Assembly (NCBI RefSeq): GCF_004364865.1
Contig: NZ_SOAU01000001.1
Span: 620,001 to 684,000 of the forward strand
Direction of reading: 5' to 3'
Length of the DNA: 64,000 nt
From: Ilumatobacter fluminis
Lineage (GTDB): Bacteria; Actinomycetota; Acidimicrobiia; Acidimicrobiales; Ilumatobacteraceae
The notes beneath the pieces were generated by a model. That model did not search any database. It worked only from the letters and a program-made list of their open reading frames with translations, and had not been told where the DNA came from. Below, in pieces: positions 36,154-45,244 of this stretch (the first letter of the stretch is position 1; each line of letters begins with the position of its first letter). The position numbers and the translations under genes are program-made.

Positions 36154-36778
36154 TACTGCAGTGCACGCCGCCGCCGGTCACGACGACCACCACGACGGTC
36201 ATCACGGCGGCCACTACACCTCGACCGGCCTGTCGAACAACAAGCTGGCGATGTGGCTCTTCCTGGGTTCGGAGTGCCTCCTGTTCGGTGGTCTGATCTC
36301 GGTGTACATGCTGTACCGGGGCCGCCACACGGCGAACCTCGGCCCTGACCAGGTGTGGGACATCCCCTTCACCTCGGCGTCGAGCTTCGTGCTCCTGATG
36401 TCGTCGCTGACCATGGTGCTGGCCGTCACCGCCGCCAAGCGGCACGACGATCGCACGACGAACGTCTGGCTGAGCGTCACGGCGCTCCTCGGCTCGCTGT
36501 TCGTCGCCGGTCAGGTCTACGAGTTCACGGTCTTCTACCGTGAGGGCCTCGGCTACACGACGAGCCTGTTCTCGTCGAGCTTCTACACCCTGACCGGCTT
36601 CCACGGCGTCCACGTCACCGTCGGCGTGATCATGCTGCTCGCCGTGGTCGGCATGATCATCCGGAATCGGATCCCCGGCGACAAGGCCGAGGTCGTCGAG
36701 CTCGTCGGCCTCTACTGGCACTTCGTCGACATCGTGTGGATTCTGATCTTCACCCTCGTCTACCTCATCCCGGCCTGA
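36146..36778 (+). CDS. ctaE: Cytochrome c oxidase subunit III CtaE
   Basis: The 210-residue protein has a His/Asp-rich N-terminus (DDHHDGHHGGH) and five to six helices. Family marks are MWLFLGSECLLFGGLI with the conserved Glu, FYTLTGFHGVHVTVG, and the ending LYWHFVDIVWILIFTLVYLIP. It overlaps ctaD and is followed 14 bases later by subunit IV. The His-rich start could bind metal. Confidence 0.95.
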   Translation: MADTAVHAAAGHDDHHDGHHGGHYTSTGLSNNKLAMWLFLGSECLLFGGLISVYMLYRGRHTANLGPDQVWDIPFTSASSFVLLMSSLTMVLAVTAAKRHDDRTTNVWLSVTALLGSLFVAGQVYEFTVFYREGLGYTTSLFSSSFYTLTGFHGVHVTVGVIMLLAVVGMIIRNRIPGDKAEVVELVGLYWHFVDIVWILIFTLVYLIPA

Positions 36779-36792
36779 TCGAGAGACTGCGC

Positions 36793-37140
36793 ATGAGCAC
36801 CGAAACCGCAACCGACGCCACCACCGAGGAAGTCGACTTCCGCGAAGCCGACGACCACGTCGATCACTGGACCGACCTGCAGTTCGTCTACCTCGCGATC
36901 GGCCTTGCGGTCGTCACCGCGATCGAGGTCGCACTCAGCTACATGGTCGACGACCTCGGAGCGCTCTTCCTGCCGCTCCTGCTGCTCTTGATGTTCATCA
37001 AGTTCTTCTCGGTCGTCTTCTACTTCATGCACCTGAAGTTCGACAACCGGTGGTTCAGCATCCTGTTCTACATGGGGCTGTTCCTGGCGGTCGGCGTCTA
37101 CGTCGCCGCGTTGATGACCTTCCAGTTCTTCAGCTCCTGA
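36793..37140 (+). CDS. Cytochrome c oxidase subunit IV (COX4_pro-type)
   Basis: This 115-residue protein has an acidic N-terminus and three hydrophobic helices including FLPLLLLLMFIKFFSVVFYFMHLKFDNRWF, the pattern of prokaryotic small subunit IV. It closes the operon. A weak hairpin (GCCGCC-GCCC-GGCGGC, 37151-37166) follows. Confidence 0.85.
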   Translation: MSTETATDATTEEVDFREADDHVDHWTDLQFVYLAIGLAVVTAIEVALSYMVDDLGALFLPLLLLLMFIKFFSVVFYFMHLKFDNRWFSILFYMGLFLAVGVYVAALMTFQFFSS

Positions 37141-37218
37141 GCATCGCGTGGCCGCCGCCCGGCGGCTGCGTCGATCACATGCGTCACCTGCGCCGATGCC
37201 GGTCTAGCCTGCACTGAC

Positions 37219-38523
37219 GTGATCGACGTACGGCTCATCCGCAACGACTACGACGCCACCCGCGAGGCGCTCGCCCGCCGTGGCGACCCGTCCGTCCTCG
37301 AGTCGCTGGAGCGGGCACGCGAGCTCGACGAGCGGGTGCGTGCGATCATCGCCGACCGCGACGCCACGAGGGCTCAGGTCAAGTCGTTGTCGAAAGACGT
37401 CGGCATGCTCCGCCGCGACGGCAAGGTCGACGAGGCCGAGGCCGTCCAGGCCGAGAGCCGCCGACTCGGCGAGCACGAGAAGGAGCTCGATCGCGAGCAC
37501 GACGACGTCGCCGGGCGGCTGCGCGACGAGTTGCTCGTCATCCCGAACCTCCCCTTCGCCGGCGCACCGGACGGTTCGTCGGACGCCGACAACCCGATCG
37601 TGAAGGGGCCCTTCCTCCCCGACGAGTTCGCCGATCATCAACGGGTTCCCCACTGGGAGAGCGCCGCCGAGCTCGGCATCCTCGACAACGAGCGGGCCAC
37701 GAAGATCGCCCAGTCGATGTGGACCATGCAGCGCGGCGCCGGCGCCACCCTCGCCCGCGCGCTGTGCCAGTTCGCGCTCGACCGGATGGCCGACGCCCAC
37801 GAGGAGATCCGGCCGCCCACCCTGGTCTCGTCGGCGACCCTCACCGCCACCGGGCAGCTGCCCAAGTTCGCCGACGACGCGTTCGCGATCGAGCGCGACG
37901 ACCTGTGGTGCATCCCGACCGCCGAGGTGCCGCTCACGTCGATCTATGCCGGTGAGATCGTCGATCAGGCCGACCTGCCGTACCGGTTCATGGCGTACAC
38001 GCCCTGTTACCGACGCGAGGCCGGGTCGGCCGGCCGCGACACCCGCGGCATGCTCCGGTCGCACGAGTTCGACAAGGTCGAGATCCTGGCGCTGTCGACT
38101 CCCGCTCAGGCGCCCGACCTGCTCGACGACATGGTCGCACGCGCGGAGTCGCTCGTTGCTGCGCTCGGGTTGCCCTATCGCATCATCGAGATCTGCACCG
38201 GCGACATGGGGCAGAGCCATCACCGCAGCTTCGACATCGAGGTGTTCGCCCCCGGTGCCGATTCGTGGCTCGAGGTGTCGTCGGTGAGCTGGTTCAGCGA
38301 CTACCAGGCCCGACGCGCCAACATCCGGTATCGACCGCTCGACGACGACGGCAAGCCGGTGAAAGGCACCGAGTTCGTCCATACGCTCAACGGCTCGGCG
38401 CTCGCCGTACCCCGGGTGTGGGCGGCGATCGTCGAGAACTACCGCAACGCCGACGGTTCGGTCACGGTTCCCGACGAGCTGCGCCCGTACATGCGCGGCA
38501 TCGAGACGATCACGGCCGGCTGA
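37219..38523 (+). CDS. serS: Seryl-tRNA synthetase
   Basis: The 434-residue class II synthetase has the N-terminal antiparallel coiled coil (about 25-110) that binds the tRNA-Ser long arm. Motif 2 is YTPCYRREAGSAGRDTRGMLRSHEFDKVE, and motif 3 is LNGSALAVPRVWAAIVENY. TAGCCT stands eight bases before the GTG, which fits leaderless expression. pdxH follows one base after the stop. Confidence 0.97.
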   Translation: MIDVRLIRNDYDATREALARRGDPSVLESLERARELDERVRAIIADRDATRAQVKSLSKDVGMLRRDGKVDEAEAVQAESRRLGEHEKELDREHDDVAGRLRDELLVIPNLPFAGAPDGSSDADNPIVKGPFLPDEFADHQRVPHWESAAELGILDNERATKIAQSMWTMQRGAGATLARALCQFALDRMADAHEEIRPPTLVSSATLTATGQLPKFADDAFAIERDDLWCIPTAEVPLTSIYAGEIVDQADLPYRFMAYTPCYRREAGSAGRDTRGMLRSHEFDKVEILALSTPAQAPDLLDDMVARAESLVAALGLPYRIIEICTGDMGQSHHRSFDIEVFAPGADSWLEVSSVSWFSDYQARRANIRYRPLDDDGKPVKGTEFVHTLNGSALAVPRVWAAIVENYRNADGSVTVPDELRPYMRGIETITAG

Positions 38524-38524
38524 C

Positions 38525-39172
38525 ATGGACGGCGATCCGATCCGCGATCGGCGGGTCCAGTACGAGACCGACGGCCTCGACGTGGCCGATGTCGACGCCG
38601 ACCCGATGGAGCAGTGGCGGCGCTGGCACAACGACGCGCTGCAGGCCGGTCTCGTCGAGCCGAACGCGATGACGTTGGCCACCGTCGACGTCCGCCACGC
38701 CCCCGACACCCGGATCGTGCTCGTCCGTGGCGCCGACGAGCGCGGCCTGACCTTCTACACGAACTACGAATCGGCGAAGAGCCGTCAGCTCGACGTCAAC
38801 CCGGCGGCGGCCGCCACGTTCGGATGGCTCGAACTGCACCGACAGGTGCGGGTCCGAGGTCAGGTGGCCCGCGTCGACGAGGCCGAGAGCGACGCCTACT
38901 TCGCCACCCGCCCCCGGCCCAGCCAGATCGGCGCCTGGGCGTCGCCGCAGTCGCAGCCGATCGGCGGTCGGGGCGAACTCGACGCGTTGGTCGAGCACGA
39001 GGCCGCCCGCTTCGCGAGCGACCAGCAGGTGCCGCGCCCGGCCCACTGGGGCGGCTGGCGGCTGGTGCCTGACGAGTGGGAGTTCTGGCAGGGACGCCCG
39101 AGCCGCCTCCACGACCGAGTGCACTACCGCCTGCTCGACGGGCTGTGGCACCGCACCCGCCTCGCCCCCTGA
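38525..39172 (+). CDS. pdxH: Pyridoxine/pyridoxamine 5'-phosphate oxidase
   Basis: The 215-residue FMN enzyme has RIVLVRGADERGLTFYTNYESAKSRQLDVNP for FMN binding, GWLELHRQVRVRG, RPRPSQIGAWASPQS and the terminal WHRTRLAP, the family signature for substrate binding. It makes pyridoxal 5'-phosphate. It starts one base after serS. Confidence 0.95.
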   Translation: MDGDPIRDRRVQYETDGLDVADVDADPMEQWRRWHNDALQAGLVEPNAMTLATVDVRHAPDTRIVLVRGADERGLTFYTNYESAKSRQLDVNPAAAATFGWLELHRQVRVRGQVARVDEAESDAYFATRPRPSQIGAWASPQSQPIGGRGELDALVEHEAARFASDQQVPRPAHWGGWRLVPDEWEFWQGRPSRLHDRVHYRLLDGLWHRTRLAP

Positions 39173-39208
39173 CGAGCAATATTCGAAGAACGTTTCGAGC
39201 TCGTCTCG

Positions 39209-39254
39209 TAGGGTGCACGCCGTTCCAACCAACGGCGAATCAAAGGAGCGGCAC
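39209..39254 (+). promoter_or_regulatory. Promoter and conserved leader of the first LPXTG protein gene
   Basis: TAGGGT (39209-39214) is followed by a roughly 34-base leader with GTTCCAACC, GGCGAATCAA and an AAAGGAG ribosome site. Nearly the same leader (TAGCGT at 40700-40705, GTTCCAACC, GGCGAAACAAGGAG) precedes the paralogue at 40746. Confidence 0.6.
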
Positions 39255-40577
39255 ATGGGACGATGGCGGAAGATGATCGTGGCGACCACGGTCATGGCAG
39301 GAACAGGAGTGGTGCTCGCAGCACCGGTCGAGGCCGGCGGTGGAGGAAACGGGGTGTCGATCGAACTCCTGGTCGACGGCCCCGATGCCGAGTCGGTCCT
39401 CGCCGGACTCACCCTCGAGGTCTTCCAGGAGTCGGGCGGCATCGATGTCGCCGGCAACAATTGCGGGGCTCCGTCGACGCCGGTCGTCGAGACGTTCAAC
39501 GCGGAGACCGAAATCTCGTGCGACGCCTTCGCGTACGGTGACTACGCGCTCGGCCTCGACGGCGTGCCAGAGGGCTGGTCCGTCTCGGCGTACTGTTACG
39601 ACCTCGGCCAGAGGGAACGGATCGAGAGCGGCACTCCGACGTTCACGATGTCGGTCCAGTCGCCCTACTGGGACTGCGAAATCTATGTCGTGACGCCGAT
39701 GCTCGCCGTGGACAAGGTGGTCGAGGGCGGCGACGCGTCGGCGTCCGACTTCGAGTTCGAGGTGTACGACGACCAGGGCGTGCTGGTCGACACCGGTGAC
39801 CCGATCGTCGATCCGTCCGACGACGTGTGCACCGGAAGCTTGACCGAATGCGAGATCATCGCCCTGCCCGCCGGCGAGTACACCCTCGGAGAGGTGCTGC
39901 CGTCACACGGCTACGAGGTCGGCTCGGTCGAATGCGACAGCTTCATCGACCTGCGGAGGTACTTCGGAGAGGCGGGCGACGAGCAGCTGGAGATCATCGA
40001 TGACGAAAGCGCAGCGTTCCGGACCGACGACGGTGATGCGTACTGCACGGTCACGAACGTGTACCGCGAGGGCCAGCTGATCGTGACAGCGTCGGTGAAC
40101 AACGACGACGGTGGCGTCGCCGGTGTCGAAGACGTGTCGATCGAGGTGTACGAGGCCGACGGTGACACGCCGGTGATCGCGGCCACGGCGTGCGCCGCCG
40201 ACGGCTCGTGTCTCGACGAGATGCTGCCGATCGGTGACTACGTGATCGGCTACATCGGCCCCGACGGCTACACGCGGGAGATCACCCAGTCGGTGAGCTT
40301 GGTCGTCACCGAGAAGGTCACCGACGACGCCGACGCGGCATTCACGGCGGCGTTCGGTGAGGTGGTCGAGATCGAGGTGGCGATCGACGATCCGGCTCCG
40401 GAGCCGACCACCACCACGACGGAGCCGGCGACGACGACGACGGCGTTCGATGCGGGGGCGGGCACGTTGCCCCCGACGGGTGCCTCGTCGGAGACGAACA
40501 CGACGATCGCCGTGCTGGCGTTCGCTCTGATCGCGGCGGGTCTCGCCCTGGTCGGCGTCCGCCGACGCACCGCCTGA
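39255..40577 (+). CDS. Secreted LPXTG-anchored surface protein, copy 1
   Basis: The 440-residue protein has a Sec signal (KMIVATTVMAGTGVVLAAPVEA), several beta-sandwich-like domains with prealbumin/SpaA-type wording (LAVDKVVEGGDASASDFEFEVYDDQG, AGEYTLGEVLPSHGYEVGSVEC), a Thr/Pro linker (EPTTTTTEPATTTT), and a sortase signal: LPPTG, hydrophobic helix and RRRTA tail. It is probably anchored to peptidoglycan; no sortase is in the window. The last 212 bases differ at only three positions from the paralogue at 40746 while the N-terminal halves have diverged. The AAAGGAG site supports this start. Confidence 0.85.
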   Translation: MGRWRKMIVATTVMAGTGVVLAAPVEAGGGGNGVSIELLVDGPDAESVLAGLTLEVFQESGGIDVAGNNCGAPSTPVVETFNAETEISCDAFAYGDYALGLDGVPEGWSVSAYCYDLGQRERIESGTPTFTMSVQSPYWDCEIYVVTPMLAVDKVVEGGDASASDFEFEVYDDQGVLVDTGDPIVDPSDDVCTGSLTECEIIALPAGEYTLGEVLPSHGYEVGSVECDSFIDLRRYFGEAGDEQLEIIDDESAAFRTDDGDAYCTVTNVYREGQLIVTASVNNDDGGVAGVEDVSIEVYEADGDTPVIAATACAADGSCLDEMLPIGDYVIGYIGPDGYTREITQSVSLVVTEKVTDDADAAFTAAFGEVVEIEVAIDDPAPEPTTTTTEPATTTTAFDAGAGTLPPTGASSETNTTIAVLAFALIAAGLALVGVRRRTA

Positions 40578-40589
40578 CGAACGACCCAC

Positions 40590-40620
40590 ACGGGGCCGGC
40601 GACACGTCGCCGGCCCCGTT
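40590..40620 (+). terminator. Terminator between the LPXTG genes
   Basis: A 13-bp perfect stem, CGGGGCCGGCGAC and its complement, with a two-base centre, is followed by GTTTCG. It begins 13 bases after the stop codon. Confidence 0.7.
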
Positions 40621-40745
40621 TCGTCGGTTTCGGGCTCGACACTCCCGCGCCGATCTCGGTTCGTGAAGACCGCCCGAAGATCGCCCGAGGGCCGATCCGT
40701 AGCGTCATCGGGGTTCCAACCGAATGGCGAAACAAGGAGAGCGGG

Positions 40746-42092
40746 ATGATGGGACGGATCAAGCGGATGATGGTGGCGACGGCGGTCGCTGCCTCTGGCG
40801 GGCTGGCGCTGGCCGCGCCGGCCGATGCACAAGAGCCCAATGACGTCTGGGTCGAGGTCGTCCTCTCGGGCGTCGACGCGCCCACCGTGCGCGACGGCAT
40901 CGTCGTCGAGTTCTACGAGACGGCCGGCGGCACCATGGTGACGCCGACCTGTGACGAGTACGACTACGACGGTTCGACCCGATTTGTCGCCCAGCACAAC
41001 GTCGGCTGCGATCTCCCCGGCCAGCCGGGCGGCACCTACGCACTGGGGTTGAGCGGCGTGCCCGAGGGCTGGTCGGTGTACGTCGAGTGTTACGACGGAG
41101 GCGACATCACCGAGCGGCTCGACGACCCGGGCGCCGAGTTCGCGACCGGCGGCAATTATCCCGCTCAGTGCACGGTGGCTCTCCGGCAGGGGATCGTGAT
41201 CCTCGACAAGACGGTCGTCGGGACCGACACGCCCGCTCCGGCGAGCGACTTCACCCTCGAGGTGTTCGCGGACGGCGCCCAGGTCGCGACCGCGGTCGAC
41301 CCGTCGGACGCGACCTGCGAGGGGTGGGACGACGCCGACGCGGGCACCGATTGTGCGGTGATCGGCGTCGAACCGGGGGTCATCACACTGGGCGAACTCC
41401 CGGTGACCGGGTACGAGCTGGCGGCGCTCGACTGCGAGGGCATCGACCCGTTCGACTACGAAGAGGACGATCGCGAGGCGTTCGACGACGAGAGCGCCAC
41501 GTACGACCTGCTCGAGAGCGATCTCTACTGCACCATCACCAACACGTATGCGGAGGGGCAGTTGATCGTGACGGCCTCGGTGAACAACGACGACGGCGGC
41601 ACCGCCGGCGTCGAGGACGTGTCGATCGAGGTGTACGAGGACGGTGTCGACGCCCCGGTCATCGCAGCGACAGCGTGCGCGGCCGACGGCTCCTGCCTCG
41701 ACGAGATGCTGCCGATCGGCGACTACGTGATCGGCTACACGGGCCCCGATGGCTATACCCGTGAGATCACCCAGTCGGTGACGGCACCGAGCACCACGAC
41801 CACGTCGTTGCCGGTCATCCAGGAGGCGATGGTGACCGACGATCCGGACGCCGAGTTCACGATCGAGAACGGCGGCCTCGTCGAGATCGAGGTGGCGATC
41901 GACGATCCGGCTCCGGAGCCGACCACGACCACGACGGAGCCGGCGACGACGACGACGGCGTTCGATGCGGGGGCGGGCACGTTGCCCCCGACGGGTGCCT
42001 CGTCGGAGACGAACACGACGATCGCCGTGCTGGCGTTCGCTCTGATCGCGGCGGGGCTCGCCTTGGTCGGCGTCCGCCGACGCACCGCCTGA
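40746..42092 (+). CDS. Secreted LPXTG-anchored surface protein, copy 2
   Basis: The 448-residue paralogue has the same plan: signal peptide (ending LALAAPADA), repeated beta-domains (IVILDKTVVGTDTPAPASDFTLEVF, VITLGELPVTGYELAALDC), a domain nearly identical to copy 1 (VTASVNNDDGGTAGVEDVSIEVYE), Thr/Pro linker, LPPTG, helix and basic tail. An inserted APSTTTTSLPVIQEA segment distinguishes its last domain. GGAG precedes the ATG; a second ATG follows directly and could be the start. Tandem duplication with later homogenisation of the 3' end is the simplest history. Confidence 0.85.
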   Translation: MMGRIKRMMVATAVAASGGLALAAPADAQEPNDVWVEVVLSGVDAPTVRDGIVVEFYETAGGTMVTPTCDEYDYDGSTRFVAQHNVGCDLPGQPGGTYALGLSGVPEGWSVYVECYDGGDITERLDDPGAEFATGGNYPAQCTVALRQGIVILDKTVVGTDTPAPASDFTLEVFADGAQVATAVDPSDATCEGWDDADAGTDCAVIGVEPGVITLGELPVTGYELAALDCEGIDPFDYEEDDREAFDDESATYDLLESDLYCTITNTYAEGQLIVTASVNNDDGGTAGVEDVSIEVYEDGVDAPVIAATACAADGSCLDEMLPIGDYVIGYTGPDGYTREITQSVTAPSTTTTSLPVIQEAMVTDDPDAEFTIENGGLVEIEVAIDDPAPEPTTTTTEPATTTTAFDAGAGTLPPTGASSETNTTIAVLAFALIAAGLALVGVRRRTA

Positions 42093-42127
42093 TCGACGCT
42101 CCGACCCAACGGAACGTTTCCGAAACA

Positions 42128-42156
42128 GCGTGGCCCCGGGTTGCCCGGGGCCACGC
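42128..42156 (+). terminator. Hairpin after the second LPXTG gene
   Basis: GCGTGGCCCCGGG-TTG-CCCGGGGCCACGC is a perfect 13-bp stem 36 bases after the stop. No T-run follows. Confidence 0.6.
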
Positions 42157-42176
42157 CGTCGGACAAGCTCACTGCC

Positions 42177-42878
42177 ATGAGTGAGTCCGTCTCCGGCACC
42201 GCAGTGCTCGTCGTCGACGACGAGCCGACCGTGCGTGAGGTCGTCGCGACCTACCTGCGGCGTGACGGGCACGCCGTCACCGAGGCCGGCGACGGCACGA
42301 CGGCGATCGACCTCGTGCAGCGGGAACGCTTCGATCTCGTGGTGCTCGACATGATGCTGCCCGGCGTCAACGGACTCGACATCCTGCGCCGCATCCGCCA
42401 GATGGGCGACATGCCCGTCATCATGCTGACCGCCCGGGCAGAGGAGAGCGACCGTGTCGCCGGCCTCGAGCTCGGCGCCGACGACTACGTGGTGAAGCCG
42501 TTCTCGCCCCGCGAACTGGCGGCGCGCGTCAACGGCGTGCTGCGCCGGGCGGCGCCCAAGGTCGCCACCGACGCAGCCCGGCTCGACTTCGGGCCGCTCG
42601 TCGTCGACCAGCGAGCCCGCGAGGTCACCCTCGACGGCGAACTCGTCGACTTCACGCCGAAGGAGTTCGACGTGCTCGCGCACCTGGCCGCGTCGCCTCG
42701 CGAGGTGTTCTCCCGAGCCGACCTGTTGCGTGACGTGTGGCAGTCGTCGCCCGACTGGCAAGACCCGGCCACGGTCACCGTGCACGTCCGTCGCATCCGG
42801 AACAAGATCGAGGCCGACCCCGAGAACCCCCGCTGGATCACCACGGTGTGGGGCGTCGGCTACCGGTTCGAGCCATGA
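42177..42878 (+). CDS. OmpR-family response regulator
   Basis: The 233-residue protein has a receiver domain (about 10-125) with acidic pair DDE, phospho-acceptor Asp in LVVLDMMLP (about residue 58), Thr in MLTARA and Lys in DDYVVKPFSP. A winged-helix DNA-binding domain follows (about 140-233: LTPKEFDVL-like FTPKEFDVLAHLA, VTVHVRRIRNKIE, VWGVGYRFEP). It overlaps its kinase gene by ATGA. Confidence 0.93.
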   Translation: MSESVSGTAVLVVDDEPTVREVVATYLRRDGHAVTEAGDGTTAIDLVQRERFDLVVLDMMLPGVNGLDILRRIRQMGDMPVIMLTARAEESDRVAGLELGADDYVVKPFSPRELAARVNGVLRRAAPKVATDAARLDFGPLVVDQRAREVTLDGELVDFTPKEFDVLAHLAASPREVFSRADLLRDVWQSSPDWQDPATVTVHVRRIRNKIEADPENPRWITTVWGVGYRFEP

Positions 42879-43936
42879 CCGACGCCACCCGCAACCGGTG
42901 GGGACTCAATCGACTGGGTCGTCGCTTCATGTGGGCCTCGATGGGCGTGCTTGCCGTCGCCGTGATCATGATCCTGATCGCCGCCCAACAGATGTTCATC
43001 AACGATCAGGATCTCGGCACCCTGCTGTGGATCATGCTGCCCGCTGCGGTGGCGGCGGCACTCGCCGCCTGGATCCTCTCGGCGCCGATCGCACGCGACG
43101 CCCACCGTCTGAGCGAGGCGGCCCGCCGCGTCGCCGCCGGCGACCTGAACGTCCGCACCGGCGTCGCCCGCAACGACGAGCTGGGCGACGCAGCGCTCGA
43201 GTTCGACCGCATGACCGAACGCCTCGACGCGGTCGAGAAGGAACGGGCGCTCATGCTGTCGTCGATCTCGCACGACCTGCGGACCCCGCTGGCCGCGTTG
43301 CGGGTGTCGGTGGAGGCGATCCGCGACGGCCTCGCCGACGATCCCGACGCCTACCTGAAGGGGATGGAGCATCAGGTCGAGGCGCTCGCCGTGCTCGTCG
43401 ACGACCTCGGCCTGCACACCAGGCTCGCGAGCGGCACCCTCGAGATGCGCCGAAGCCGGCTCGACCTCGCCGAACTGGCCGACGAAGCCGTCGACTCGAT
43501 GCGTCCGCTCGCGGCCCGTGAGAGCGTGACGTTGCGCTTCGAGGCGACGTCGGGCGCCCCGGTCGACGGTGAGCCGGCACAGCTGGCTCGGGTGCTGCGC
43601 AACCTGATCGAGAACGCGATCCGACACTCGCCGGAGGGGTCGACGGTCGCCGTCGACGTCCACCAGGACGGCGACGACGTCATCGCCCGGGTCGCCGACG
43701 GTGGTCCCGGGTTCGCGCCGCACGTCCGCGACGTCGCGTTCGAGGCGTTCACCCGGGGTGACGAGGCGCGCGACGTCCGAACGGGCACCGCTGGGCTCGG
43801 ACTGGCGATCGCCCGCGGCATCGTCGAGGCCCACGACGGTCGGATCGGGATCGGAGACGGCCCCGGAGGTGTCGTCTGGTTCATGATCCCGGGTGCACCT
43901 CCCCGGGACCCACAGATAACGCCTGCAGGGTCCTGA
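42875..43936 (+). CDS. Sensor histidine kinase
   Basis: The 353-residue kinase has two close membrane helices (about 20-38 and 48-68) with almost no extracytoplasmic loop, a HAMP domain (about 70-125), the H-box SSISHDLRTPLAALR (His near residue 133) and an ATPase domain with N-box LIENAIRHSPEG and G-boxes DGGPGF and GTAGLGLAIA. It probably senses a membrane-level signal and phosphorylates the upstream regulator. The ATG overlaps the regulator stop. Confidence 0.93.
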   Translation: MTDATRNRWGLNRLGRRFMWASMGVLAVAVIMILIAAQQMFINDQDLGTLLWIMLPAAVAAALAAWILSAPIARDAHRLSEAARRVAAGDLNVRTGVARNDELGDAALEFDRMTERLDAVEKERALMLSSISHDLRTPLAALRVSVEAIRDGLADDPDAYLKGMEHQVEALAVLVDDLGLHTRLASGTLEMRRSRLDLAELADEAVDSMRPLAARESVTLRFEATSGAPVDGEPAQLARVLRNLIENAIRHSPEGSTVAVDVHQDGDDVIARVADGGPGFAPHVRDVAFEAFTRGDEARDVRTGTAGLGLAIARGIVEAHDGRIGIGDGPGGVVWFMIPGAPPRDPQITPAGS

Positions 43937-44087
43937 CCCGAACCAGGTCTCAGCCTCCGCTCAGTCGGTGGCTTGCGGTCGCAAACATCCGGTCGTACGC
44001 TCGCCCGACAAGCGAGTCGCTCCGGTGACTCGACTCGGTGGTCTTGCCGTTCCGCTGTGGCGAGGCCGACACCGACGGGGTACATGC

Positions 44088-44121
44088 GGTGTGTGGGCGA
44101 ATCCGCCGTCGTCCACACACC
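44088..44121. other. Hairpin between the kinase and map genes
   Basis: GGTGTGTGG and CCACACACC form a nine-bp stem with a 16-base loop in the roughly 270-base gap. No T-run follows. Nothing else recognisable lies in this gap apart from TAGACT at 44188-44193, ten bases before the map ATG. Confidence 0.35.
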
Positions 44122-44203
44122 CCCCGTCCTGGAAGCGCTCCCGGCCCCGCTCGATGCAACGCCGTCGGGCCGCCGCCGGACCGCCCGTAGACTCGTTGCC
44201 ACC

Positions 44204-45187
44204 ATGCGTGCCGTTTCTCAGCCCCCGTCCGTGCTCCCGCAGGCGAACGATCCGTGTTGGTGCGGGAGCGGGCGCAAGTACAAGCGCTGCCACAAGAAGC
44301 TCGAGGGTCGCGTGCTGCCCGGCGAGGTGTCGCCCATGCGCACCGTGCCCGACGGCATCGAGCGGCCGAACTGGGCCGAGACCGGCGAACCCGTCTACTG
44401 GGACGAACCACGCATCAAGTCGCCCGAGGTCATCGAACGCATGCGCCACGCCGGCAAGGTGGCGGCCGAGATCTTGCGGCTCACCGGCGAGTACATGCAG
44501 GTCGGGATGACCACCGACGAGGTCGACGCCTACGCCCACGACCTGTACATCGAGCGTGGCGCCTACCCGAGCACCCTGAACTACAACCACTTCCCGAAGA
44601 GCCTGTGCAGCTCGGCGAACGAGGTCATCTGCCACGGCATCCCCGACTCCCGGGTGATCCAGGACGGCGACATCATGAACCTCGACGTCACCGCCTACAT
44701 CGGTGGTGTCCACGGCGACACCAACGCCACGTTCTTCATGGGCGACGTCGACCCGCAGAGCCGCGACCTCGTCCGGGTCACCGAGGAGGCGACCTGGAAG
44801 GGCATCGAGGCCATCGTCCCCGGTCGACCGATCAGCGACATCGGACGGGCGATCGAAGACCATGCGAAGGCGCACAAGATGGGCGTCGTCAAGGCGTTCA
44901 TCGGGCATGGCATCGGTGAGCAGTTCCACACCGACATCCAGGTGCTGCACTACTACGACTCGCGCAACTCGATGATCATGCGGCCGGGCATGACGTTCAC
45001 GGTCGAGCCGATGATCACCCTCGGCACGTGGCAGCACAAGATGTGGGACGACGACTGGACCGCGGTCACCGCCGACGGCAAGCGCACCGCCCAGTTCGAG
45101 CACACCTGCCTCGTCACCGACGACGGCGTCGAGGTGCTCACCGGGGGCGAGGGTGCCGCCTCGCCGACGGCCCCCTGGAACCGGTGA
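44204..45187 (+). CDS. map: Type I methionine aminopeptidase with SEC-C zinc motif
   Basis: The 327-residue enzyme has an N-terminal SEC-C-like zinc motif, DPCWCGSGRKYKRCH (about 16-30), which in related enzymes helps ribosome association. The catalytic pita-bread fold follows. Metal ligands are visible: MNLDVTAYIGGVHGDTN (two Asp), GHGIGEQFH (His), TVEPM (Glu) and FEHT (Glu). Length fits actinobacterial map genes of this class. Confidence 0.95.
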   Translation: MRAVSQPPSVLPQANDPCWCGSGRKYKRCHKKLEGRVLPGEVSPMRTVPDGIERPNWAETGEPVYWDEPRIKSPEVIERMRHAGKVAAEILRLTGEYMQVGMTTDEVDAYAHDLYIERGAYPSTLNYNHFPKSLCSSANEVICHGIPDSRVIQDGDIMNLDVTAYIGGVHGDTNATFFMGDVDPQSRDLVRVTEEATWKGIEAIVPGRPISDIGRAIEDHAKAHKMGVVKAFIGHGIGEQFHTDIQVLHYYDSRNSMIMRPGMTFTVEPMITLGTWQHKMWDDDWTAVTADGKRTAQFEHTCLVTDDGVEVLTGGEGAASPTAPWNR

Positions 45188-45244
45188 TCGATTCGTCGGG
45201 ATCCTCGGGAACTATCGTCCCCCGGCCGACGACCAGGAACGCAT

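Noticed and set aside
37151-37166. GCCGCC-GCCC-GGCGGC as the terminator of the oxidase operon
   Set aside because: A six-bp stem without a T-run is weak in DNA this GC-rich, so it was not listed as a feature in its own right.
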